Source: Bacteroidales bacterium (GTDB lineage: Bacteria; Bacteroidota; Bacteroidia; Bacteroidales; UBA932). Taken from it: 38,805 nt of DNA. Within the stretch, counting starts at the first letter, position 1. Each line of letters starts with the position of its first letter. The DNA is taken from assembly GCA_022774085.1 (NCBI GenBank), contig JALFNZ010000106.1, forward strand, positions 1 through 38,805, written 5' to 3'. This document shows, in pieces, positions 17,711 to 24,838 of the stretch. Both the position numbers and the translations under genes were made by a program. Below the pieces are notes generated by a model. It was not told the origin of the DNA. It did no database searches and was given only the letters and a program-made list of their open reading frames with translations.

Positions 17711-18763
17711 TTAATAATTGTCGATGTTCAACCGTGACAATATGTCCATATGGGCGTAATTGTCGCGGTTGACTGGTTTTTTACGCATGATGATATATTC
17801 GGCCAGGGTGGTCACTGCCATCTTGGATTGGAGACTTGTACGATGGGCTATCAGAAGGGTGACCTGCCCGCGATTGAGCGCATGGATATTTTTATCCAGA
17901 TTGTCAAAGCCTATGACCCTGCGGTCGCTGCATGGATGTTCCCTGAGATAATCCGCAATCAGATGAATGCGGGAGTTGAACATGACCAACAGTTTGTTCT
18001 CGCCCGTGAGCCCTTCGAGAGCCTTCCCGATGGTCTGAGGTTCCGATGGGTCGATGAAAATATTGTTTATATGGCAATCAGGAAAATTGGACTTTATATA
18101 ATCTGTGAATCCCTCCCTTCTTGTGACTGTAGGATCTGACTTACGGGATTTGTCCCTGATTATGCGCACCACCACAATATCCTTTACCTGATTGGCCGGC
18201 AGCCTTTCGGTAAGCAATGCGGCACAAAGGTAACCGCTCTGGTACATTGGCATTCCGAAATATGCAAAATATTGAGGTTCATCAAGTTTCGTATCGACAT
18301 AAACATAAGGGATACCTCTTGAGTACAGTTCGGAAGCAAGAATTTGGGTGGCAGTTTTAAACAAAGGAGGGAGCACGACACCGGAAGGGGAACAAGCCAG
18401 CAATTCCTTGCATGCAGCATCGAACGATGCCGAATCATACTGATTGTATGTAATTATCTTTATGGTAACATTCAGATGTGACATGGCTTCAGCACCTTCA
18501 AGGCAACCGTTACGTATCATATCCCAATATTCCCCCTTCTCAGCTTCCGGAAGCAGGCAAACGATAAGACGAGACTTTTTCGAAGCCAGTACCGCCGCAT
18601 AAGGATTGGGTTCAAACCTGAGTTCCCTGACGGCTTTCATAACTTTTTCGGCAGTTTTTTTTGACACCTCTCCCCTGTTGTGGATTACACGGTCCACAGT
18701 ACCTCTGGAGACGCCGGCGAGCGCCGCCACATCAAAAATCGTGACTTGCTGTTTTTCTTCCAT
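17711..18763 (-). CDS. LacI-family transcriptional regulator, likely hexuronate repressor
   Basis: A 350-aa DNA-binding regulator. Residues 7-55 form the LacI helix-turn-helix and hinge (VTIFDVAALAGVSRGTVDRV, then VSKKTAEKVMKAVRELRFEPN). The rest is a periplasmic-binding-protein-like effector domain (GVVLPPLFKTATQILASELY, IPYVYVDTKL, FGMPMYQSGYLCAALL, RRVIGFDNLD). Its place beside uxaBCA suggests it controls them, perhaps through the inverted repeat at 14640-14666. The effector would be a uronate or pathway intermediate (inference). It could also control the kinase gene divergent from it. Confidence 0.9.
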   Translation of the reverse strand: MEEKQQVTIFDVAALAGVSRGTVDRVIHNRGEVSKKTAEKVMKAVRELRFEPNPYAAVLASKKSRLIVCLLPEAEKGEYWDMIRNGCLEGAEAMSHLNVTIKIITYNQYDSASFDAACKELLACSPSGVVLPPLFKTATQILASELYSRGIPYVYVDTKLDEPQYFAYFGMPMYQSGYLCAALLTERLPANQVKDIVVVRIIRDKSRKSDPTVTRREGFTDYIKSNFPDCHINNIFIDPSEPQTIGKALEGLTGENKLLVMFNSRIHLIADYLREHPCSDRRVIGFDNLDKNIHALNRGQVTLLIAHRTSLQSKMAVTTLAEYIIMRKKPVNRDNYAHMDILSRLNIDNY

Positions 18764-18785
18764 GACACCCTTTGTGTAGAATTCA

Positions 18786-18813
18786 CAAAGATAATAAAAG
18801 TTTGTCTTACAAA
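18786..18813 (-). promoter_or_regulatory. Tentative promoter of the LacI-family gene
   Basis: Minus-strand TATCTTTG at 18793-18786 matches the -7 consensus, 22 bp before the ATG. TTTG on the minus strand at 18813-18810 gives a short 16-bp spacer. Confidence 0.45.
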
Positions 18814-18825
18814 TGACTTACCGGG

Positions 18826-18856
18826 TTGTGCAATCCACCCATTTTAGCTATTTTTG
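18826..18856 (+). promoter_or_regulatory. Promoter of the BadF-type kinase, upstream of the inserted element
   Basis: TTG at 18826-18828 and TATTTTTG at 18849-18856, spacer 20 bp. Before the insertion this box would have been about 30 bp from the kinase ATG. Now the 221-bp element lies between promoter and start codon. Confidence 0.5.
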
Positions 18857-18883
18857 TATTTAATTAATCCAACTTTCAGAAAA

Positions 18884-18893
18884 TCAGTATGAT
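18884..18893. repeat. Left copy of 10-bp target-site duplication
   Basis: TCAGTATGAT, repeated exactly at 19115-19124 on the other side of the 221-bp element. The flanking bases differ (A...T here, G...A on the right), so the repeat is exactly 10 bp. Confidence 0.75.
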
Positions 18894-19114
18894 TTAAGTT
18901 TCGCATTTAGCGAAACTACCGAATTTAGAGACCTTTAGGTCGACAGCAGGTCGCTTGCGATAAGCAAATAGTCCAGAGGACTTTTGCAGCAAGCAGCCCG
19001 GGGGAAGGGGTTTGGGGATAGGTCCTCGTAGAAAGGGAAATGTGCGGTGGGAAGAAGTTTCGCAAGCGGCACAACCCTCAGGATCATAATAAGTTATAAC
19101 TTGCGAAACTTGAG
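18894..19114. mobile_element. MITE-like 221-bp repeat element, complete copy
   Basis: The ends carry inverted AAGTTTCGCA (18896-18905) and TGCGAAACTT (19102-19111). A 10-bp direct repeat flanks it, as a transposition target duplication would. Inside are several short hairpins: AGTTTCGC/GCGAAACT, GACC/GGTC, GCTT/AAGC and AGTCC/GGACT near the left end, and the palindrome AAGTTATAACTT near the right. The last 58 bases recur in inverted orientation at 38748-38805 with one mismatch, and the left end resembles 34362-34390. It encodes no transposase, so it would be moved by one elsewhere. The minus-strand frame stays open throughout, but I do not regard it as a gene. A transcribed structured RNA is an alternative view. 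Confidence 0.75.
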
Positions 19115-19124
19115 TCAGTATGAT
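19115..19124. repeat. Right copy of 10-bp target-site duplication
   Basis: TCAGTATGAT, containing the kinase start codon (ATG 19120-19122). Identical to 18884-18893. Confidence 0.75.
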
Positions 19125-19986
19125 ATTGATTGCAGACAGCGGAGCTACCAAGACCCATTGGTATTTCTGCCACAGGCCCGGTGAAATGGCCATGGTGCAG
19201 ACTGAAGGCATCAATGCCGCTACCATGGGGAAGGATAAAATACAGAAAATCGTCCATTCAGCCGCCTCTATGGTGGCTGACGAGTTGTCCAGTGGAGTTG
19301 AAGCCATATATTTCTACGGTGCCGGAATAGTCTCACCGGAGGCATCCTCCGCCATAAGAGATGCACTATCCCGGGCATTTCCGTCAGCCAGCCTTGTGGA
19401 ATTCCATTCAGACATGGCCGGAGCAGCAACAGCTCTTTTTGGAAATGGAAGAGGAGTGGCAGCCATCATGGGTACCGGAAGCAACAGCTGTCTTTATGAA
19501 AATGGAAAAATCATCAGGAATATCCGCCCCGGAGGTTTCATCCTCGGAGACGAAGGAAGCGGAGCAGCCCTCGGAAGAGAATTCCTGTCGGACTATTTCA
19601 AGGAACTTGTACCCTCAGAGTTGGCTGCGGAATTCGATGAAGAATTCCATATAACTTATCCTGAGGCAGTTGCAAACATATACAAAGGCGATGCCCCTTC
19701 CAGATACCTTGCATCTTTTGCCAAATTCATAGTCAGCCACAAGAACCATGAATATGCGGCCCGACTGATTGAGCGCAATCTGAGAAATTTCATTGAAAGA
19801 GCCCTTTCGCGATATGGCTGCACGGAAGCAGGCGTTGTCGGCTCGCTCGGATATGCACTGCAGGATGAGCTCACGACCTTGGGAACGGAATACGGACTTC
19901 ATTTTGTAAAATTCCTGTCCACCCCCATCCATGCCCTCGCCGAATGGCACACCTCCCAGCCATCTGAAATATCCACCCAAATGTAA
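19120..19986 (+). CDS. BadF/BadG/BcrA/BcrD-type ATPase, probable amino-sugar kinase
   Basis: Small ASKHA-fold kinase of 288 aa, related to N-acetylglucosamine or N-acetylmuramate kinases. The phosphate-1 loop is MILIADSGATKTHW (residues 1-14), the central acidic residue is in HSDMAGAATALFG, phosphate-2 is AIMGTGSNSCLY, and GGFILGDEGSGAALGREFL follows. Substrate cannot be fixed by motif; amino-sugar recycling from cell wall is the usual role in this phylum. A mobile-like element has inserted directly before the start codon, lengthening the predicted 5' UTR from about 25 to over 250 bases. recR starts 44 bp downstream. Confidence 0.88.
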   Translation: MILIADSGATKTHWYFCHRPGEMAMVQTEGINAATMGKDKIQKIVHSAASMVADELSSGVEAIYFYGAGIVSPEASSAIRDALSRAFPSASLVEFHSDMAGAATALFGNGRGVAAIMGTGSNSCLYENGKIIRNIRPGGFILGDEGSGAALGREFLSDYFKELVPSELAAEFDEEFHITYPEAVANIYKGDAPSRYLASFAKFIVSHKNHEYAARLIERNLRNFIERALSRYGCTEAGVVGSLGYALQDELTTLGTEYGLHFVKFLSTPIHALAEWHTSQPSEISTQM

Positions 19987-20030
19987 TATCGGCCAACCCA
20001 CCTCATTTGTCATCTCGACCAACCAACACC

Positions 20031-20669
20031 ATGCCCTACAAAGAATCATACCCCTCAAAACTGCTGGAAGAAGCAGTAGATGCCATAAGCACCCTCCCAG
20101 GCATCGGACGCCGCAGTGCCCTGCGTCTTGCCCTGCACCTGCTGAAGCAACCACAGGAAAATGTTGCACACCTGACCAAATCCCTGGACAACCTGCGCAA
20201 CAACGTACAATACTGCTCAACATGCATGATGATATCTGACGGTCCCACCTGCTCGATCTGCTCTGACCACTCACGTGACCATAAAACGATTTGCGTAGTG
20301 GAAAGCGTACGCGACGTGATGAGCATCGAGAACACAGGCCAGTTCCACGGAGTGTACCACGTACTCGGAGGCATCATCTCGCCAATCAACGGCATCGGCC
20401 CTTCCGACCTGACTATCAAAGAATTGAAAGAACGCATCGAAGCCCTCTCCAAAGATCCGCAGATGATTCAGGGTACAGAAGTGATTCTTGCGCTGAGCGG
20501 TGACGTGGAAGGAGAAACAACATCCTTCTATATCTACCGCCAGATTTCATCCTACGGGATAAAGATTTCCACCCTTGCACGAGGCCTTGGCTTCGGTGAC
20601 GACCTCGAATATGCTGACGAACTGACTCTGGGCCGTTCCATCACCAACCGACAGATTTTCCAGCCCTGA
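20031..20669 (+). CDS. recR: Recombination mediator RecR
   Basis: Acts with RecF/RecO to load RecA on gapped DNA. Length 212 aa from the ATG at 20031, which matches family starts (YPSKLLEEAVDAISTLPGIG). N-terminal helix-hairpin-helix (TLPGIGRRSALRLALHLL), C4 zinc finger with Cys 62, 65, 74 and 77 (YCSTCMMISDGPTCSIC), then the Toprim domain (ICVVESVRDVMSIE, FHGVYHVLGGIISPINGIGP, LALSGDVEGETTSFYI) and the C-terminal ARGLGFGDDLEYADELTLGR. Possibly read from the kinase transcript. Confidence 0.97.
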   Translation: MPYKESYPSKLLEEAVDAISTLPGIGRRSALRLALHLLKQPQENVAHLTKSLDNLRNNVQYCSTCMMISDGPTCSICSDHSRDHKTICVVESVRDVMSIENTGQFHGVYHVLGGIISPINGIGPSDLTIKELKERIEALSKDPQMIQGTEVILALSGDVEGETTSFYIYRQISSYGIKISTLARGLGFGDDLEYADELTLGRSITNRQIFQP

Positions 20670-20684
20670 TTCATCCCCCACCCC

Positions 20685-20753
20685 GTCATCCCGGCCAAGC
20701 CACCCCGCCTGTCATCCCTACCCACACTCCCCCCATCTGCCATCCCGACCAAG
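20685..20753. repeat. Degenerate GTCATCCCGACCAAG repeats after recR
   Basis: GTCATCCCGGCCAAG at 20685, GTCATCCCTACCCA at 20711 and GCCATCCCGACCAAG at 20739; a related TCATCTCGACCAAC lies before recR near 20010. A C-rich, low-complexity intergenic stretch that appears to be a decayed tandem repeat. Confidence 0.45.
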
Positions 20754-20801
20754 CGAAGCGCATGGAAAAATTGAATGACATATCGTATATCAGACAAACT
20801 A

Positions 20802-20832
20802 TTGTGTTAATGACGTTTTATAATTATATTTG
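20802..20832 (+). promoter_or_regulatory. Promoter of corA
   Basis: TTG at 20802-20804 and TATATTTG at 20825-20832 with a 20-bp spacer. The leader to the corA ATG is about 65 bases. Confidence 0.55.
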
Positions 20833-20902
20833 CAGGCTTATTGTGTCGTAAGCAAGGTGAAAGGCAATAAGAATATTCAATAGTCAAAAAGGGAGGTAGA
20901 AC

Positions 20903-21856
20903 ATGATTGAGATCTTCTACAAGGATAACGGACAAATCAGCGTTTCCCAGACAGAAACCGATTTCGCAAACATCCACTACGACGATGTCCTCTGGATAGA
21001 CATGTATCTGCCCACCGGAGAAGAAAAAAGAGCTACCGAATCATTCCTCGGAACCACAATCCAGAGCCGTGCACAAGCGGAAGAGATCGAGAGTTCATCA
21101 CGCTACTCCGAGACCGAACAGGCAATCTTCGCAAACACCAACTTCCTTATCCCTGGCCCGGAAGAATATTCCATGGAGACAGTATCCTTCATCCTGAAGG
21201 ACAACATACTCACCACACTGCGCGAATGTCCGCTGAGAAGCTTCACCGACATCCAGCGCCGCATCCTTGCATTCCCGAAAATGTACGAATCCGGCCACAT
21301 CGTATTTGTAAGCATCCTCGAACAACGAATTGACCTGGATGCCGACATGGTCGAGCTGGTCTCTAAGGAAATCGCCCAGTACAACAAGAAACTGAATCTG
21401 GGAGAAGACATCAGCGAAGACTTCCTTATCGACATCAACCAGCTCCAGGACAACACGATGATGATCCGCGAAAACATCGTGGACAAGCAGCGCGTAATCT
21501 CCAGCCTCCTGAAAAGCGCAAAATACCCTCAGGAACTCCTTCCGAAACTGAATGTCCTTCTGAAAGACATATCCTCACTGATCAACCACACTAACTTCAG
21601 TTTCGAAAGGCTGGAATACCTCCAGAACACGGTAATCGGTATCATCAACCTCGACCAGAACAAAATCATGAAAGTCTTCACCCTGGTCTCACTGATGCTT
21701 ATGCCGCCGACCCTGATAGCAAGCTTCTTCGGCATGAACGTATCCTTCGGAGGCTTCTTCGCCGAATCCCTCTGGGCATGGGTGATCATAGTGGTGCTGA
21801 TGCTTATGTCATTCGGATTTATCTTCCTGATTTTCAAGAGAAGAAACATGTTCTGA
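20903..21856 (+). CDS. corA: CorA-family magnesium/divalent cation transporter
   Basis: Inner-membrane pentameric Mg2+ channel, 317 aa. A large cytoplasmic N-domain of mixed strands and long helices (residues 1-250) is followed by two C-terminal membrane helices. The signature GMN motif ends the first (LIASFFGMNVSFGG), and the second is WAWVIIVVLMLMSFGFIFLIF, ending with the basic RRNMF. The gene has its own promoter. Its 3' end overlaps the end of the convergent recombinase gene by 48 bp. Confidence 0.95.
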   Translation: MIEIFYKDNGQISVSQTETDFANIHYDDVLWIDMYLPTGEEKRATESFLGTTIQSRAQAEEIESSSRYSETEQAIFANTNFLIPGPEEYSMETVSFILKDNILTTLRECPLRSFTDIQRRILAFPKMYESGHIVFVSILEQRIDLDADMVELVSKEIAQYNKKLNLGEDISEDFLIDINQLQDNTMMIRENIVDKQRVISSLLKSAKYPQELLPKLNVLLKDISSLINHTNFSFERLEYLQNTVIGIINLDQNKIMKVFTLVSLMLMPPTLIASFFGMNVSFGGFFAESLWAWVIIVVLMLMSFGFIFLIFKRRNMF

Positions 21857-22714
21857 GCACCTTGGATGATGCTCCAGGATATTCCTCTGCCAAGTGGCGG
21901 AGGAAACATGCGTGTATATCTCTGTCGTAGTTATGTTTTCATGACCCAGCATCTCCTGGACCACACGCAGGTCTGCCCCATTCTCAATCAGGTGAGTAGC
22001 AAAAGAATGCCTGAATGAATGAGGTGAAATACTCTTTCTGACCCCAGCCTTCAAAGCATAGGAACGAATCATCTTGAATACCCAAACCCGGCTCAAGGCG
22101 CCGCCCCTTCGGTTGATGAAAAGAATGTCATCATCACAACCCTCGGGCACTATCCTCTCCTGCAAATAATCGTTCAGAGCCTCTGCTGCCATATCCCCCA
22201 AAGGCACTATCCTCTCCTTGTTGCCCTTTCCGATGACCTTGACAAATCCATCCTTCCAGAAAATATCCGAAACCTTCATGCCGCAAGCCTCGGACACACG
22301 CAAGCCGCATCCATACAACACCTCCAGCACAGCCCTGTCCCTCAGGGAAGCCCAGTCCTTACCGTCACAAGCCCCGATAATCCTGTCCACCTCATCAACG
22401 GAAAGCACATCAGGCAGGTATCGACCCTGCTTCGGAGTTTCAATCCTGTCACAAGGATTCTCCTTCAACTGCCCCTCAAGGACCAGATAGCCGAAAAAAC
22501 TCCGAAGCGAACTTATTATTCTCGACTGAGAACGCTTCGAGACATCGGAACGGGAAGAAAGATAGGACAGGATGTCCCCGGAGCTGGCCCCGGTCACATC
22601 CTGTCCATACCATTCGATGAATTTTTCCACATCCGAACAGTACGAAGCCACAGTATTGGGTGACATCGCACGCTCGATGCGCAAATAATAATTATAATCT
22701 TTCAAGAGTTGCAT
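21809..22714 (-). CDS. xerD: Tyrosine recombinase XerD-like
   Basis: Site-specific recombinase of 301 aa, most likely a chromosome-dimer resolution enzyme. The N-terminal SAM-like domain (about 1-88) has YNYYLRIERAMSPNTVASY. Catalytic residues are present: Arg 139 (GCGLRVSEAC), Lys 163 (IGKGNKERIVP), His 232 and Arg 235 (SPHSFRHSFATHL), His 258 (MLGHENI) and Tyr 267 (EIYTHV). The last 16 residues go beyond the usual end and are encoded in the overlap with corA. The start lies inside the end of the upstream peptidase gene (23-bp overlap), so translation may be coupled. A mobile-element integrase is possible but no element is visible here. Confidence 0.93.
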   Translation of the reverse strand: MQLLKDYNYYLRIERAMSPNTVASYCSDVEKFIEWYGQDVTGASSGDILSYLSSRSDVSKRSQSRIISSLRSFFGYLVLEGQLKENPCDRIETPKQGRYLPDVLSVDEVDRIIGACDGKDWASLRDRAVLEVLYGCGLRVSEACGMKVSDIFWKDGFVKVIGKGNKERIVPLGDMAAEALNDYLQERIVPEGCDDDILFINRRGGALSRVWVFKMIRSYALKAGVRKSISPHSFRHSFATHLIENGADLRVVQEMLGHENITTTEIYTHVSSATWQRNILEHHPRCSEHVSSLENQEDKSE

Positions 22715-24704
22715 ACTCGACGCCGTACTTCATCATCTGACCAAGATAGTCATCGGTATATTCAATCTTGTAATCCACAGTCTTGCCATTCTTGACGACA
22801 GGCACGATGTCCGGATTCACAAATCCACCATAAGGCTTCAACTCAAGAGCGGCATAACGCTCCCTGACCTCCTTGTGCAGGGCCGGGTCGATGTTCACGG
22901 CATAAGTCTCGACGAGAGCCTTGCCTGCCTCGAAATCACCCTCTGACTTGATGCGCTGAATTTCGGCAAGCAAATCACCGAAAAGACCGCGGAGAGCCTC
23001 GTAATCATTGACAACGAAATAAGTTTTTCCATCACGGACCTTCCTTTCTATCACATTGTCCTTCAAGCCCTTCTCATAGCACCAGTCAGCAATGAGCTTG
23101 CGGTTCTGCATATGAGCCTCTGTATTCGGCCTGCCAAGCTCGACCCTTGTGAACTGTGTGAAGATACCATTGCGGATATAACTTGCATACTGGGCCTTGT
23201 AGGCATCCTTGTCAGGAATAATGCCCAGCTCGACCAATTTCGGGTCAGCCATATAGTAAAGACCGAACAAGTCGGCACGAGTCTCCTCAAGAGTAGAGCT
23301 GTATTCACCGAGGGCATTTGGAGAAGTACCTGGCAGGAGCTGACCGGAACCATGTCCTAGGCACTCGTGAAGGTCAGTGTGAAGGTCGTCGGTGATGTCA
23401 CCATATTTCCTGATCATCTGGATCTCAGCCTCATCCCAGGCAAACTCGCTGAGCATATTCTTAGGAGACTCCTGGGCAGCCTTGCTGTAAGCGGAAGTAA
23501 TATTGGCAATGGTAACGGACTTCGAGCCATGCTCTCTCCTAATCCAGTCCGCATTCGGAAGATTTATACCTATTGGAGTTGCAGGATAGCAGTCACCGGC
23601 AAGAGTTGCCACATTGATAACCTTTGCACTCACACCCTTCACTTCTTTTTTCTTGAAACGCGCATCAATCGGAGAATTATCCTCGAACCACTGGGCATTT
23701 GCACTGATAATCTCTGTCCTGCGCGAAGCCTCTACATCCTTGAAATTCACCAGACCCTCCCAGGTAGCCTTGCGGCCGAGCGGGTCATTGTAATCCTCGA
23801 CGAAACCGTTTACAAAATCCACGGTACCGAGAGTGTCATTGAGCCACTGGATATTGTACTCATCCCAAAGCCTCAGGTCACCGGTCTTGTAATAATCGAC
23901 AAGAACGGCAATGTAGTTCTTCTGGACATCATTCTCGGCAACCTTGGCGGCAGCCTCAAGTTCGGAGCAGATTTTCTCCAAAGCCTCGCCATAAAGTCCG
24001 CCAACCTTATACACCTGCTCGCACACCTTTCCGTCAGCACCTTTCACAACCTTGCTGTTCAGGCCATATGAAACAGGAGTCGGGTCTGAAGGGTCAGCCA
24101 TGTCCGCATAAAGTTTCTCCACCTCGGCACGGGTCACACCCTCGTAGAAATTCACAGCCGACTGAGCCACGATATCACCGTTACGGTCTGTTGACTTTCG
24201 CTGCGGCATAATGTTCGGGTCATAGATAACAGGCAGAAGCTCAGCACATTTCTCACCGTCACCGACGGCCTCCATAAGACTGCGGAAATAATCCTGTGAA
24301 CACTCAGGGAAGAACTTATCCTCAGAATAATGATGATGGATACCATTGCTGAAGAAAACTCTCTTAGCATAAGTCTCGAACTGAAGATAATCCTCACAAG
24401 TACGGTCCCCCTTGTAATTGGCAATGATATTCTCAATCACATGGCGCACCGGAAGATTGAATTTGCAATTCTGAGCCCAAAGGATATCACGGCCATATTT
24501 TGCCGCCTCACCCAGATGATAAACATATTCCTTCTGCTGAAGAGTGAGCTCATCCCATCCGGGCACCTTGTACCTCATCACCTTGAGGTCTGCAAATTCA
24601 TCAATGAGATATTTGAAATCTCCTTCATCCGCCTTGTCTGCGCAAGAAACGGCGCAGGCTGCAAGACCAGTTGCTGCAATCATTTTGATAATCGTATGTT
24701 TCAT
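22692..24704 (-). CDS. Dipeptidyl-peptidase III-type (M49) metallopeptidase lipoprotein
   Basis: Zinc peptidase that removes dipeptides from peptide N-termini, 670 aa. Start at 24704 gives a lipoprotein signal (MKHTIIKMIAATGLAACAVSC, Cys 21), so the enzyme is probably anchored in the envelope. Zinc motif HECLGH is at about 446-451, the form I recall for Bacteroides thetaiotaomicron DPP III, and the third-ligand motif EETRAD at about 473-478. Further upstream are WFEDNSPIDARFKKKEVKGV and PIGINLPNADWIRREHGSKS. First gene before xerD, with which it overlaps; divergent from a C11 peptidase gene. Confidence 0.92.
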   Translation of the reverse strand: MKHTIIKMIAATGLAACAVSCADKADEGDFKYLIDEFADLKVMRYKVPGWDELTLQQKEYVYHLGEAAKYGRDILWAQNCKFNLPVRHVIENIIANYKGDRTCEDYLQFETYAKRVFFSNGIHHHYSEDKFFPECSQDYFRSLMEAVGDGEKCAELLPVIYDPNIMPQRKSTDRNGDIVAQSAVNFYEGVTRAEVEKLYADMADPSDPTPVSYGLNSKVVKGADGKVCEQVYKVGGLYGEALEKICSELEAAAKVAENDVQKNYIAVLVDYYKTGDLRLWDEYNIQWLNDTLGTVDFVNGFVEDYNDPLGRKATWEGLVNFKDVEASRRTEIISANAQWFEDNSPIDARFKKKEVKGVSAKVINVATLAGDCYPATPIGINLPNADWIRREHGSKSVTIANITSAYSKAAQESPKNMLSEFAWDEAEIQMIRKYGDITDDLHTDLHECLGHGSGQLLPGTSPNALGEYSSTLEETRADLFGLYYMADPKLVELGIIPDKDAYKAQYASYIRNGIFTQFTRVELGRPNTEAHMQNRKLIADWCYEKGLKDNVIERKVRDGKTYFVVNDYEALRGLFGDLLAEIQRIKSEGDFEAGKALVETYAVNIDPALHKEVRERYAALELKPYGGFVNPDIVPVVKNGKTVDYKIEYTDDYLGQMMKYGVEYATLERL

Positions 24705-24758
24705 AATCGTTAAATATATCAAATTCCACAAATCCAAAACAAAAATTACTACGACCTG

Positions 24759-24766
24759 CAAAGATA
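24759..24766 (-). promoter_or_regulatory. -7 box for the M49 peptidase gene
   Basis: Minus-strand TATCTTTG, 55 bp before the start codon. No clear -33 TTTG at the usual distance. It faces the plus-strand box at 24789. Confidence 0.45.
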
Positions 24767-24788
24767 GCAATTATGAGAATAAAAACGT

Positions 24789-24796
24789 TATCTTTG
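24789..24796 (+). promoter_or_regulatory. -7 box for the C11 peptidase gene
   Basis: TATCTTTG, 43 bp before the ATG at 24839. With the minus-strand box at 24759-24766 it forms an inverted pair GCAAAGATA...TATCTTTGC, so the two divergent promoters overlap. Confidence 0.45.
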
Positions 24797-24838
24797 CAAG
24801 TTCAGTTCTGCAATGTGCGGAACCAATTTTATACTGAT

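Noticed and set aside
18894..19307. Minus-strand 137-codon reading frame across the repeat element
   Set aside because: Half of it is antisense to the kinase gene and the rest is the repeat element itself. No start signal or promoter supports it.
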